64,000 bases of DNA from Perkinsus chesapeaki (GCA_013115145.1 JAAPAO010000004.1:1-64000); one strand, 5' to 3'; counted from the first letter of the stretch, positions 8,920-20,798 are shown. Notes: generated from the sequence alone by a model not told the origin. Translations and numbers: made by a program.

Positions 8920-10540
8920 TCAAACTCGCACCAGCGGGGCTCCTTGCTGATGCTTTTGTTCTTGTCTGACTGTTTGTGGACTACTTGGTGGACTTGTCAC
9001 CACTTTTGCTTTATCGGACTCAACGTTGTAACTGAAACCGTGTAATTTGGTCATGACGAATATAAAAGTAAAAACCCCTACGTGTCCCAACTAATGAGCA
9101 CCACAGCACCGAAAACCAACGCCGATCCGAGCACATAGACGCCCTTGAAGGTATGCAGACCAAGTATTGAACCTACCGAGCAACAACACTGGTGAAAAGA
9201 ACGCCACGAAACTTACTGTCAACAACCAAAGACAAAGGGATAGTTAACGATAGCCCAACAGCAGCGGCAAGAGGGGATAGGAGAATAACCTGACAGGACA
9301 TGACACGCATTATGCAGTGATGATGATGACACACCGCCACTGATAGAAGGTAATCTGAAGCAACACTTCCAAGGATGGCATTGGCCGTCATAGCGCCGAA
9401 TTGACCCCAGGTGGGTAGCATCTAACAGAAAGCAATGATAGCAGTAAAGGACTAGGACCTACCAGTGTCTCGAGACCTGTTATGTGGCATACAAGCAGCA
9501 GAGGTATCTAATAAAGATACTAATAGAGTTAATGATGTGAAAGATGATAACATCTTACACCAAGAACAAATGCCACTACACCAAACATGCCGAATACGTA
9601 GGCCACCATACGCTCATCGGGCACCTGAATGTAGAGACGTTGAGGCAGCAGACGGCGAGGATGTGGTACCCAAAGCTTAAGGCAGCACGTAAAGAGCCCA
9701 TAGCAGCATGCCGACCCCAATGCTAGGGAATCACCGAGGATGCTCTCTGGAACCTATACAAGTGAAATGAGCTTATCGGAGAGCATGGTAATAAAAGTAC
9801 GGCTAAGTCTGTCTTAGGTGATGGTCTATTAAGAGCTGTAATAAGGACACCAATGACACACATAAGGACGGCTGATATAGGTGCAGCACGGCATAATGGG
9901 TAACCGAGGAGGAGCTGATAAAAGGGAAGGTGATAGTTAATATTAATAAAGGGTTAGATTACTATTGAAAATATAAAAGTGAAGACACTTGAACAGCTCG
10001 ATAAAGAACTGTTAGTGGCCACTGAGGTATACTTCAATGAGATGTTGTATGACAATTGTGATACAAACCACATTGCACCTGACAACTTGACCATATACCA
10101 ACTTCCACAGTATTCATTCTCACCCAGCGCCCAGACAAGCCTCCTCTGTGGCCACTTGGCTTCCTCTAATGGCACAACTGCTGATGCTGATGCTGATGCC
10201 AGCAATGGACTGGACTCAGTTGGCGGTAGAGTGTCTTGGCCCGGCATGTGGATGAACTTACGGCACCCCAATAATAGAACAGATAGTGTTAATGAGTATA
10301 CCTGCCAGATATCATTCCAAGTAGCTGTAACGTTGATGATGATGATGATGAACTTACAGTGAGGGCCACAGGCTTGTCATAATCGCCACTGGTGAATATT
10401 AATTGTATAGCGGCACCGGAGGCCACGAAGGTTATAACAACCAATGCCATGACCTGAAGTAAATGGAGGGGGAATGACGCAAGAAGGCGCCTCCTCACCG
10501 CCAATCCTAGTAGTGTCCTCCTGCTCGCACTGTTTATCAT
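8920..10540 (-). CDS. SLC35F5-like drug/metabolite transporter, paralog 2
   Basis: Same family and exon plan as the gene at 1002-2736. ATG at 10540 (MINSASRRTLLGL), TGA at 8920. Marks: VMALVVITFVASGAAIQLIF (first membrane helix), WALG-AMWFVSQLSYNISLK across the intron 10123-10079, VATNSSLSSCSSVFTFIFS, GSACCYGLFTCCLKLW, VPDERM, PTWGQFGAMTANAILGSV and AAAVGLSLTIPLSLVVDS. After the penultimate junction at 9216/9173 the sequence SILGLHTFKGVYVLGSALV runs to a short tail. The exons are clearly diverged from paralog 1 except in 9811-10026. It has no counterpart to the 2163-2212 intron. The intron at 9173-9216 carries the family B motif, whereas the intron at the same place in paralog 1 has unrelated sequence. 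Confidence 0.8.
9173..9216 (-). repeat. Introner, family B (sense), 44-nt intron of transporter paralog 2
   Basis: Intron after GTTGACA with AAGTTTCGTGGCG just inside the donor. Paralog 1 has an intron at the same place but without the motif. Confidence 0.65.
9811..10026. repeat. Near-identical tract shared with 1941-2156
   Basis: Second copy of the putative gene-conversion tract, including intron 9962-9915. Confidence 0.95.
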
Positions 10541-10589
10541 ATGGGATAAAAACAACTACCAGAAATACTGCATCGCTCCGCTAATTATA

Positions 10590-10763
10590 GGTGAACATTG
10601 AAACTCAAGAGGAAGAGGAGGCCAACAACACCTGCAAGGGTTCAGTCAACTTTCATGGCTTCTTTATGATGAAGATGATCAACACCAAGCCGTTCAAATC
10701 CACTGGTCCGAATCTCGCTGCATGGCGCACTAGTCTTAGGGCCACTCTTGCTAATCTGAAGTG
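10590..10763 (+). other. Possible orphan coding exon
   Basis: Follows an acceptor-like TATAG and reads VNIETQEEEEANNTCKGS then NFHGFFMMKMINTKPF and NLAAWRTSLRATLANLK to a TGA at about 10763. The composition is protein-like, but no upstream exons or family could be identified. It may be the last exon of a lost gene or a fragment. Confidence 0.3.
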
Positions 10764-10775
10764 ATGCACTCACCA

Positions 10776-10868
10776 GGGATTGAACTCAGGGCCTCTCACT
10801 CGATCGATGATACTAGGTCCAGGATGCCGCCGTCCTTCAACCGCTGGGGACGCTATCGACGGTCTCCG
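10776..10868 (-). repeat. tRNA-derived, SINE-like element
   Basis: On the minus strand there is an A-box-like stretch (TAGCGTCCCCAGCGG) and, about 60 nt further on, a B-box GAGTTCAATCC inside a T-arm-like stem. The acceptor stem does not pair well, so this is not a working tRNA. The B-box end resembles the introner family A sequence. Confidence 0.5.
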
Positions 10869-11090
10869 ACCTGAAGTGTGAATGATCTTATCATGTGGAC
10901 CTGCTGCAAAATTGGCATACATGCAGTCAGGGGGTGAGGAGAGCAAGAAATGTACAAGAAATTTACAGGATTCCAATCCCTCATCTTCGAGGTTTGATGA
11001 TGAAATGAGAAAAGGTGCTACATGGTCTTGCAACATCAGACTACCGACTCACTCAAGGTCGAGGAGGAAGTATCCTCCTTCGGGTGTCGA

Positions 11091-11690
11091 CTACCAAATG
11101 ACATAACACTGGCCCGACGTATCTGATATCAACTGCAGATGAGGAGTTTCAGATACACCCACCTCACTGCTCCCGTCTTCTAAGCCGCTCACAGTAACAC
11201 CCGGGGCATCGCTGCTCAGCTGAGTCGAGTTCGCCAGAGCAGTCGATGATAGTTTACCTAGCAACTCAAGGCCTACCATCTTGATGACACAAAAGGAGAC
11301 AGCCTTACTAAGAGTTGGAGTCCTATCACTTCGAGCCAACGCTTGCTTCTTTAGTGCATCATGACGAATAACATCAAAGCTGCTCCACACCTCCAACGGC
11401 GCGAAGTCCTTCGCATACACCTTAACGGAGCCATTAGTTAGAAGGCCTCGGCAAAGTAACATTACCTGGCATGGCCTTAACGTATCGAAAAGTCTCTTGC
11501 CGTTCCTCAATGCACCATGCTCTATAATATCAGCCGTCCATCTTTTAATCGTTTTGCTCTGCCCACTAAACAATAAAAGTGATGAAGACAGCAGGGAGGA
11601 GACATACTCGGGGAAGAGGGGCTTTCTTGACTTCGGTTTCACGTCTCCTATGATCGGTGGCCGCCTATCCGTCTCAATCTTCGTTTCCCG
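11091..11690 (-). CDS. Hypothetical protein
   Basis: Unrecognised. The minus-strand exons read through KIETDRRPPIIGDVKPKS, then an intron of about 42 nt (from about 11606), then GQSKTIKRWTADIIEHG. The long final exon ends at 11091 with HLQLISDTSGQCYVIW. It is rich in Ser/Thr near the C-terminus and has no membrane segment or motif I know. The 5' end is open: an acceptor-like GCTCAG precedes the first exon near 11695, so more exons may lie upstream, where tRNA-Ile and the EF-hand gene already sit. The real gene could be a short remnant. Confidence 0.45.
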   Translation of the reverse strand, partial: RETKIETDRRPPIIGDVKPKSRKPLFPEYVSSLLSSSLLLFSGQSKTIKRWTADIIEHGALRNGKRLFDTLRPCQVMLLCRGLLTNGSVKVYAKDFAPLEVWSSFDVIRHDALKKQALARSDRTPTLSKAVSFCVIKMVGLELLGKLSSTALANSTQLSSDAPGVTVSGLEDGSSEVGVSETPHLQLISDTSGQCYVIW

Positions 11691-11888
11691 TCTCGCCTGA
11701 GCTTAACCTCTCACTTGGTGCTGTTAGGTCATTATTATCACATTAGTTGCAAAAGGCTCTGGTGGAGGGTCGGTAACTTTAAATGTGACTTCTGCAACTC
11801 TCGATTTGATTGATTTACTGCGACAAGGGTTATCTGAGGGCGAGCGCTAGAGGCTTCCGAGAATAGAAATTAAAAAATGCAGAAGAAA

Positions 11889-11962
11889 TGGTCGATGCAG
11901 GGCTCGAACCTGCGACCCTCGCGTTATTAGCACGATGCTCTAACCGACTGAGCTAAACGACC
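11889..11962 (-). tRNA. tRNA-Ile(AAT)
   Basis: 74 nt. D-arm TAGCTCAGTCGGTTAGAGC, anticodon loop CTAATAA (anticodon AAT), T-arm GCAGG-TTCGAGC-CCTGC. The acceptor stem pairs except for one T-T mismatch. Its first ten bases overlap the 3' end of the EF-hand coding sequence on the same strand. Confidence 0.92.
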
Positions 11963-13880
11963 TGTTGAATCACATAGTCAAATGTTTCGCCCGACAGAAC
12001 TGAGGGTCTCAGGGCCGAATTAGAGGCAGAACAACGAATTTTATTACTTGGAACATCCCCAGCTGTCCCTCTCTGCAATACCCACCATGGCTCATCCTTC
12101 TCTGAAAACCTGATGACATATCAGCACTTCAACGTCACGCGCCACGAAATTCATCCTGCCGTACGCAGGCATCTTCCGAGGTTCCCTCCGGCAATTGGCC
12201 AGATTATGTTCGATTCTATCTCTTCGACGTTGAAGATCGAGAAGTGTTTTAGTCTTTGATTCGACGCCATCTCCTTTTCTGTATTCGTGAGCCTGACAGA
12301 TCCCTCATCATCACCAACATTTACTATTAACAAACATACCGCTGCTTCCTTTGTTATTGCTCGAACGCTCAACGGTACGAACTCAGCCTCACCTGAGAAG
12401 AGCTGGCCTTGTGACCATATTCAATCTAATTACCTTTATTTCTGCATTCATCTAGATCGTGTTTCAATTTCTCCCTTCGATGCTCCAGCAATTGCGACCT
12501 AGTCTTCACTTCTGGCTCATCTACCCACTTCACGCCTGACAAACTTGTTAACCATCCCCGAGGTCCCTCGGACCAAGAAAGCTCGAAAGTGAACCAAGAA
12601 TGGTGATCCGCACCACAAGCCCATCGAGTATCCTCCCTTCTCACCAATAGCCTTGGATTCCCTATCTGGATTGATATGAGTATTGATAGGCATCAATCCA
12701 GCACACACTCTAGATGCTTCATGGTCTGCTGCTGCTCTCTCCCCTATATGAGTTATCCTATATCAAATCGATCGCTCAATCGATTATACCTCAGCACGTT
12801 CCTCACCTTGGCTGATCCACATAATAATCCTTCGAAGGTGGCTTCTCCGAGACCATCGCCGGGTGAGACCGCTCCCACTCGTTAAACCTACCCCAACAAA
12901 AAATGCCCGGAATTCTCTCAAATTTCAGCTCACAGTTTAGCAGCTGCGTTTTTCATCTCAACTTTCCTATCCAATTCAAGCTCCGTTTTTGTATTATGAG
13001 ATGGTATCACTTTGCTTATAGGATGCGCTGGATATCTACGGACAGAACCAGCAGCAGCATTACCGCGCGCCATGAAATTATATTACGTTTCGCCAAGCTC
13101 AAATGTGCTATCTTGCGTGATTATCTTGCCTCTCCTCTGCTGCACAGCAAACGGCCTCTTCGACCCAGCTTGGTCATGACCGAAGGAGAATCTGAATCCG
13201 CATTTTCTTGCGCGCCACGAAATCCTTATTGCCTATCAAGCCAGCCTTTGGATAGAGCCTCCATGCACCTTTGTCTCTCTTTCTGATTCAACTTGCCATC
13301 TCGGTCATCATCAAAATGTTTCGAGATGAAATAATCCCGGGTGCCCACTACACCATCACCATCAACATCATAAGATATATCAGGTACAAGGTTAGCCCGT
13401 CGTTGGTGCAACCTATCAATCGAATACATTATCTCAAAGTCAACCTACTTCGTATCTTGCACGCTCGGACCTGAGATTCCCTCTTACATCTCAGACCTAG
13501 TCCGATATTTCGGTGCCTTCTCCCAATCATCAACAGGAGCTACATCAGAATACACACCAAGTGACTTCGTAGGGAACCTGAAATCTTGCAATCTTACTCT
13601 CACTTACAATTCCTCAATGTTCGTACCGATGATGCTGGTGTCCATCAGTATTGTAATGTGGCACTCGTCCAGAACTGTGGCGAGCGGAGGATGCAGTCCC
13701 AAGCTCCTCATTTGGTCTGAGCCGCGGAATGAATTTCGTGGCGCGCGGTTTGATGTCCTACTTCCCCTTCACACCTGCGATGTCAGCCATGATGGAAAAC
13801 AAAATCTTAGGTCCAACCTTGCACATCACACAAGTAAAAGATTCCCAGGTAGAATTACAACACAAAACCTTTGAGCACTG
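11953..13880 (-). CDS. EF-hand protein (alveolate type, possibly flagellar)
   Basis: A calcium-binding protein with two canonical EF-hand loops, DVDGDGVVGTRD and DDDRDGKLNQKE, in the exon 13429-13233. Downstream exons follow in a consistent frame: FSFGHDQAGSKRPFAVQQ, ITQDSTFELGE joined to TYPAHPISKVIP, FNEWERSHPAMVSEKP, ADHEASRVCAGLMPINTH, VDEPEVKTRSQLLEHRR, EYRKGDGVESKTKTLL and FSEKDEPWWVLQRGTAG. The protein ends at a TAG at 11955-11953, inside the tRNA-Ile gene. Repeats such as NTKTELELDRK, VKTRSQLLEHRR and SKTKTLLDLQRR suggest a repeated charged helical unit. The N-terminal exons (upstream of about 13630) and the start are not settled. One junction near 13434-13490 is off by one base in every donor/acceptor pair I tried. 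At least four of its introns contain dispersed intron motifs (families B and D). Confidence 0.7.
12110..12164 (-). repeat. Introner, family B (sense), 55-nt intron of the EF-hand gene
   Basis: Donor after CCTGC, acceptor CATCAG. It carries AATTTCGTGGCGCGTGACG. Splicing joins RKMPA to FSEKDEPWWV in frame. Confidence 0.85.
13036..13086 (-). repeat. Introner, family B (sense), 51-nt intron of the EF-hand gene
   Basis: Carries AATTTCATGGCGCGCGG directly after the donor. Splicing joins FELGE to TYPAHP in frame. Confidence 0.85.
13192..13232 (-). repeat. Introner, family B (sense), 41-nt GC-AG intron of the EF-hand gene
   Basis: The donor is GC (AG then GCAATAAGG), acceptor ATTCAG. Carries GATTTCGTGGCGCG. 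Splicing joins GWLDR to FSFGHDQ in frame. Confidence 0.75.
13434..13469 (-). repeat. Family D intron motif in the EF-hand gene
   Basis: Minus strand reads GAGCGTGCAAGATACG, then AAGTAGGTTGAC, then TTTGAG, between two coding exons. Exact splice sites are unresolved, with a one-base frame conflict. Confidence 0.6.
13731..13748 (+). repeat. Family B motif, antisense to the EF-hand gene
   Basis: GAATTTCGTGGCGCGCGG on the plus strand. In the gene it lies either at the 3' end of an intron or in a reading frame that stays open (KPRATKFIPR), so it may be exonised. Confidence 0.6.
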
Positions 13881-14381
13881 AGATACCGGAACATCTTCAT
13901 TATCATAAAAAAGGAACCAAAGAATAACAGAAATAGTAGCTCAGCACTTGCAGGATTGACCTGAAAAATGTTAACAGCGGCGGCGGCGGGAAGAGGAGGA
14001 GGAATGCACCAATATGTTGTATAACGCGTCTTGTATTAAAACCTCGACGGAGCTGCTGACACCGATAGCCCCAATTAGGAGTGTATGATAATCAATTAAT
14101 ATTGCATATCACACACATATAGTAACTATTATATAGCAGTTGTATGGTAAGAGTAAAGGTAGTAAGAGGTAACATTATGATACCCCTCTGCATCATCATA
14201 CTCCTTCAGAATCCATATAGATACAGCCATATATGCTCAAGATGGTAGCACACTCCCTGCCCCTTCCTTCTTATCCATTTAGATTATCCACGATACTACT
14301 AAGGTACTATTGCATAATGTACAGTAGTTGTAATTAATTACTATACTAATCTCTATTATATAAATACTGCATTACTAGGCA
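13881..14381. other. Intergenic
   Basis: A/T-rich spacer between the EF-hand and Rab genes. No gene, RNA or clear repeat seen. Confidence 0.5.
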
Positions 14382-15951
<1,570 letters not shown>

Positions 15952-16924
15952 TTAATGTTCAATAGCTAAGATATGGTTCGATATGGTTCGATATCTCCAC
16001 TTCACCGGTATACACCACCCTTCATCTTGTGTAACAGTACCTTTAGCCAAGGGTCGATTATCCCTCTGATGTTTTCTCCCAGGACCATTATCTCCACTAC
16101 CACCGCCTGGAGCAGCCCAACGCTCAGCATCCCTAGCCTGGGCATCCATCATACCTAAATACCCATACCCGGGATCGAACCTGCGACCTCCTCACGTTGG
16201 AGCTTTTCTTGATGCTGGCGATCTTTATCGAATGCAGCTCCTTCCTCATGGTTCCTAGTATCTATACTCCTATTATTTTTATTCCAATCTATGCTGCTAT
16301 CTAATCCCTACTTATCCCAAATGCCTTTGCCGCTCTATCCGCTTGTCGTTTTTGCATTTGAAGGTACCTTAATAGGGCTTTATAACACCCCCTTAAACCT
16401 TTTACCATTACTCATGCGTGCTAGCCATTTGATCTGCCTGTAGTTCCCCACCATGGGCCTCGGCATCCGCTCGACGATCATCAAGCTCCTTATACCTTAA
16501 CTTTCCGACTGTAATGGTCACTGGTAAAGCGTAGTACATTTTCTCTCTTTCTTTATCAACCTTTTTCTGTGCAATTTCCTCATCCTCTCCAGCGTCTATT
16601 AAAGTGTCATGTAGATCAATCAGTTTAACCTCAATCTCTCGTTTTTGGTTATGATAACTAATGCCGCATCAAAAGATATTCTTTACAGTGCGCGATTTAA
16701 GTATATATGCTCACATCAACTCAGGATCAGCTTTCTTAGGCTTTGGTGGTGCTGCTGCCGCTGCTTCATTCTCTCTAAATGGTTTAATATCGGTCCTCTG
16801 TGGTCGTAGATATGATTTGTTCCGTTGTACCTGATTAACTACTAACTACTAAGTACTTATATAATATTACATAACCACTGGTTCCACTCCCCCTAGGAGT
16901 CTGCAATCCAATGCCGTTATACAT
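15952..16924 (-). CDS. CWC21: Cwc21/SRRM2-like pre-mRNA splicing factor
   Basis: Component near the spliceosome catalytic centre. The start [24 protein letters not shown] (ATG at 16924, split by a short intron) is the family hallmark. The cwf21 domain follows: KREIEVKLIDLHDTLIDAGE and EEIAQKKVDKEREKM. The middle exons (YKELDDRRADAEAHG, KRQADRAAKAFG) are partly unresolved. Then come FDKDRQHQEKLQR joined to MMDAQARDAERWAAPGGG, and RDNRPLAKGTVTQDEGW near the end. The last codons near 15952-16000 are uncertain because a short terminal intron is possible. One intron (16195-16155) is a family A introner, so a splicing-factor gene is itself interrupted by one. Confidence 0.8.
16155..16195 (-). repeat. 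Introner, family A (tRNA T-arm, sense), 41-nt intron of CWC21
   Basis: Starts GTGAGGAGGTCGCAG and contains GGTTCGATCCCGGG, ending GGTATTTAG. Joins QEKLQ to RMMDAQ in frame. Confidence 0.9.
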
Positions 16925-17973
16925 TATAACAACAACGCCAACAACGACAAATGCAAGGAATGATGAAGATGGTGGTGGTGCTCAACTATAATCGATCAGC
17001 AGGGCGCGCGCTAACTACACCGCCGAGCACTGTCGTAACTGTGGGGCACAATAGTGTACAGTGCCTGCCTGGTTGAAGTTTCAACATTCAATTTTCAGAA
17101 TTTAATGTCAAAGCTCTGAAAATACGAGTTTTAACGTATGGGGAATGTGTTAGTTTGGTGAACACAACCGTTCTTCGAAGAATGGGCGAGCGAGATTGTA
17201 AGCCTTGCGCAACTGTCACAGTCACAGTACGTATACGTACAACAATACACTACGTACACCGCGTACGTTGTACGATAGATACACGCAATTAATGAATTGG
17301 GAGAGATGCAACAGATCTAGCAAACTCATACAAACAACAAGTGCGACTTACTCTTCGAACTACCCAAATTTGACGAATATTAGTAGACCCGAACTTTGAG
17401 GGTTCCACTTGCCACCGGAATTGTCCAGCCTATTCACGAAGTTTCTCTAATACGCCTCTACTGAATATGAGCCTTCACAATGGAGCATGAAGTAAACACA
17501 ATTGGTTCTGTATCGCAGACAGTGTCTCCTCGATTGAAACAGTTGTTGGAAATCGCAGCTATCGAGTGATGCGCTACAACCATCAGGGGTACGCTGGAAA
17601 AGTCAGGCAGACCTAGCTAGTGGCAAACCCGTACAATTAAACAGAACGCCTTTAGAACATTGAAGCTATCGTACATCGTACCAGGCTACGCAAGGCGCTC
17701 TTAAACCTGTTCTTTAACTCGAAAAGATGATGACTCACCGCTTCCTCAACGAGTCGTCTTACGACGATCAATGTCAGCTATCACAAGGGTAAAGCAAACA
17801 TTAAATTATGAATCATAAATAGGCCTATCTATAGCTGCATTGCGGTGTTGTTGGGTACTCGGGAGCTCCACGGCTATGGAAGGCACGCGGACGCTGAGGC
17901 TTCGGTGGCTCCACAGCGATGTAGCTCCTTCTACGCTCGAAGAGGGCCATCTGTCATTCCTATTTTGTTAATA
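16925..17973. other. Intergenic, upstream of the protease cluster
   Basis: No supported gene. Contains a region with repeated GTACG words, including the palindrome GTACGTATACGTAC near 17226-17239. Probable divergent promoter region for CWC21 and the first subtilase. Confidence 0.45.
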
Positions 17974-18927
17974 ATGTATCCCTTCTCATCACCCCTTATA
18001 TGCGCTATTGCTATCAGCAGCCTACATGGAGCTTATCCGAATGATGAATACTACTGGGCTGAACAGCGGGATTATTTTAATGCGATACGGGTACCTCGTG
18101 CATGGAGAAAATGTCGGGGACATAAGAGAAGTATCAAGACTGTTGCCATCATCGACTCTGGTATGGATTCTACCCATCCCGACTTGAAGGCTAATGCAGT
18201 GGTTGGGTATAACGTGGTTGACAAGAACACTGATACGCACGACAGAGCTAATCATGGAACCGCAATGGCTGGTGTCATTGGGGCGGTAATCAATAATACT
18301 ATCGGCATAGCTGGAATCACTGATTATGTCAATTTGATACCAATCTACGACGGCGAGATCGTCAGTGACAAACACGCCGCTGACGCAATTGATTACGCAG
18401 TACGCGCACAGGCAGATGTAATATTTTACTCGTCACGACAACGAGAACCATTCGGCGGTAGAGTTACTGCAGCTCTGAAGAAGGCTTCTCAAGCGGGTAT
18501 CCCTTTCGTTTGTCCCGCAGGCAACGATGGTAAGAATATCTCTGAGCCTGGGAATGCAGCGTACCCTTGTAAGTACACCAGATCGATGGATGTGGTTATA
18601 TGTGTTGCGGCCACCTTCGAAGATTCTATGGTACTTCGTAAGCGGAGCAACTACGCTCCTTTTATTGATGTCGCTGCTCCGGGGGGTACCTTCACAACTG
18701 CCCCCAAGGGTGGGTATTCGCCCAGTAGGGGCACATCTCCTGCTGCTGCTATCGTAGCTGGAGTAATCGCCATGATGAAGAGTGTTGGAAAATCACCTCT
18801 TACTGTTAAGGAGGTAAAGTCCATTCTCAAGGAGACCGGTGTTCCCGGGGTTACAACACCTGGAGCGGTTCCCGTGGGATTCGGAAGATTGGACGTTTGG
18901 AACGCAATAAAACGTGTTCTTCCATGA
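17974..18927 (+). CDS. Subtilisin-like serine protease 1 (secreted)
   Basis: 317 residues, single exon. ATG at 17974; the frame is open upstream without an ATG. Signal peptide MYPFSSPLICAIAISSLHG. Catalytic Asp in VAIIDSGMDSTHPD, His in NHGTAMAGVIG, the oxyanion Asn in CPAGNDG, and Ser in GTSPAAAIVAG. An FNAIRVPRAW stretch before the Asp is shared with the second copy. Length and domain fit a small S8 protease with little or no pro-domain, unlike longer bacterial forms. Secreted subtilases are major extracellular products of Perkinsus, which fits the organism inferred. The second copy is at 20799-21806. Confidence 0.92.
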   Translation: MYPFSSPLICAIAISSLHGAYPNDEYYWAEQRDYFNAIRVPRAWRKCRGHKRSIKTVAIIDSGMDSTHPDLKANAVVGYNVVDKNTDTHDRANHGTAMAGVIGAVINNTIGIAGITDYVNLIPIYDGEIVSDKHAADAIDYAVRAQADVIFYSSRQREPFGGRVTAALKKASQAGIPFVCPAGNDGKNISEPGNAAYPCKYTRSMDVVICVAATFEDSMVLRKRSNYAPFIDVAAPGGTFTTAPKGGYSPSRGTSPAAAIVAGVIAMMKSVGKSPLTVKEVKSILKETGVPGVTTPGAVPVGFGRLDVWNAIKRVLP

Positions 18928-18939
18928 CCTTACTTTATA

Positions 18940-19440
18940 CCATATGGTACCGGTGAATTCTCAACCCCATTTTTATCCACTTCAACAGCTTCAGCATGTA
19001 GTAGGGGTTATCGTAAGCTGATAATTCCGATGCCATCAGCTTGATAATTCGCGCTGGAATGTTATCGACTAGAACTTTGATTTCCATCTGAGGAGTATGT
19101 TAATTGGTAAATGTCAAGTGCTGCATAATATCCAGTGTACCAGCTCTAGCAGTGGCCGCCTTCATCAACGTAACTCCGCCACATTATGGAGTATTTCAGC
19201 TTATTAGGTGTAGCCTATGAAAGTCTTACTTCATAACCTCTAACTGCTGAATTACGAGTGCTGCCCAACGTGTTTGATCATTTTCGACCAAGATTTTAAT
19301 AACTACATACCACTTAAGGGTGCTTTTACTATTTGAGTGAAGATTGGCGGGATGACGTTGACAGTCGCTGTCTCGTATAGATTCGTTCACAACTCCGGCA
19401 ACCTTGTCTCCCATTGCCACGAGGCTATGAGTACGGTGTT
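18940..19440 (-). other. Possible ankyrin-repeat gene fragment
   Basis: Minus-strand open stretches include GGVTLMKAATARAGTLDIMQ, which resembles an ankyrin repeat, followed by MEIKVLVDNIPARIIKLM. A piece with WYVVIKILVENDQTRW lies upstream. Junctions could not be fixed and no start was found, so this may be a remnant. Confidence 0.35.
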
Positions 19441-19519
19441 GGAGTAGGGTCAGTGTTAGGGTTGGTCATAGAATATTAGCCGTAAGCAACGGAGCCATTC
19501 CTCCATCGTAGACTCTGGT

Positions 19520-20070
19520 GGGGTGACTTCAACAACACTCGATTTATAACACAACAAATAGAGTAACGTCGAATATGTGAAAAATAAGACCTGCGACATT
19601 GTGAAGTAAAAATAAGAGCCCGAAGATGAGGAACTCAACTCACTTAGTAACGGATCGTATCATAAGCCAGGATGCGTGACACATGCCACACGATACCATG
19701 CCACACAGTAGTCAATAAAGCAGGATTGGGAATTGGAAAAAGGGCTATGCGAGGATACCACACTCACCTAAGGAAGGATAAAGTATGATATAGTGACGTA
19801 CAGTACTGAGCACTGAGTGCTCACGTGACAATCTTGCCAATTGTGGAGCAGCATCGTCTAGGCCTACCACTATTAATAATATTGGTAGACCTAAGTCGCT
19901 ATTATTACTAAGATGTTCAGGTCTATCATAGATCTTTTCAGGTCTAGTATTTAAATAATAGTCTATTATCCAACCTAGGAATCCGGAATCACCCCAGTTA
20001 GCACCCAATGGGTTCTTAATTAACGAATACCTAAGTTATATGAGGTAAAGGAATACAACAAGCCGTTCAC
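19520..20070 (-). pseudogene. Papain-like protease 3' fragment
   Basis: Matches the 3' end of the intact papain-like gene (22263-22735), including the exon with NPLGANWGDSG and the flanking intron TTGTATTCCTTTACCTC. It lacks the upstream exons. An extra A/T-rich insert of about 90 nt (near 19875-19965) and an in-frame stop in the last exon (CGILA then stop) mark it as broken. Part of a partial tandem duplication with the subtilase. Confidence 0.75.
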
Positions 20071-20084
20071 TCTTTTGGATCTGT

Positions 20085-20491
20085 TTAAAATACGGAAACA
20101 TGATGAATAATACTATGATGTGACACCGCTGGTGTCATAAATTTATAGATAGCCGTTGCGCGGCACGCTATGCGATGCCGGGCTGACACTGTCCGCACAA
20201 GTCGGAGACCCAGAAGGCGCACAGCACAACTCAATATCTTAGCGAACGTTTTCCTATCGTTCCTGTTAGTTCTATTTCGACTGTGCAATACCACTTCATG
20301 GGAGTATTAATTAGCTGAGCAGGTGAAAGGAGGCCCTCCTTAGTAGGGTTGGCTCGCCGTGTCACAGCGGCCGTGACTGGTCCAGACGGTGACTCATCAT
20401 CGACAGGCTCACTGGACTGAGCCCTGAAAGTCTCGCCCGGGGGCCATAGAGGAGCATTGGAAGTTGCCAGATGGAATACATTGGATGCCAA
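20085..20491 (-). other. Hypothetical minus-strand frame
   Basis: The frame 20231-20491 (FHLATSNAPLWPPGETFRAQ and onward) has coding-like composition but no known motif. No neighbour exon could be joined with confidence. Confidence 0.25.
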
Positions 20492-20798
20492 CTTTATCTA
20501 GGAACATACTTTCCAGGCAATTCCCCATCGTATCATCACATGAGAAGCATTGACTGATCGCTGAGGAGCAAGCTGCCTTGATGCTAGATCAATCACTAAA
20601 GCTAGACGATTCTGACCAAGAAGAGCCCTGAAAGTAACTATTCAGCTCCACAGTGGAGCATCCACCGCTCCCGATCGAAGGAAGGGACCGAGCGTGAACC
20701 TCAAAGTCGAGGTTAGCTTCCTAAGTCAGGAACACTAGGAATGGTTTAGTATGATGGAGTAGCGAGAATCTTAGTTGCGAAGGCTTATCCGTTCATAC

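Noticed and set aside
10079-10123. Extra protein segment in transporter paralog 2 (frame is open through here)
   Set aside because: It begins with GTGAG and ends in CAG, and removing it gives WALG-AMWF, which matches paralog 1 across its own intron. It is an intron without a stop codon.
13036-13076. A separate gene starting ATGGCGCGCGG
   Set aside because: The ATG belongs to the family B motif inside an intron; splicing across it restores FELGE-TYPAHP and one continuous protein.
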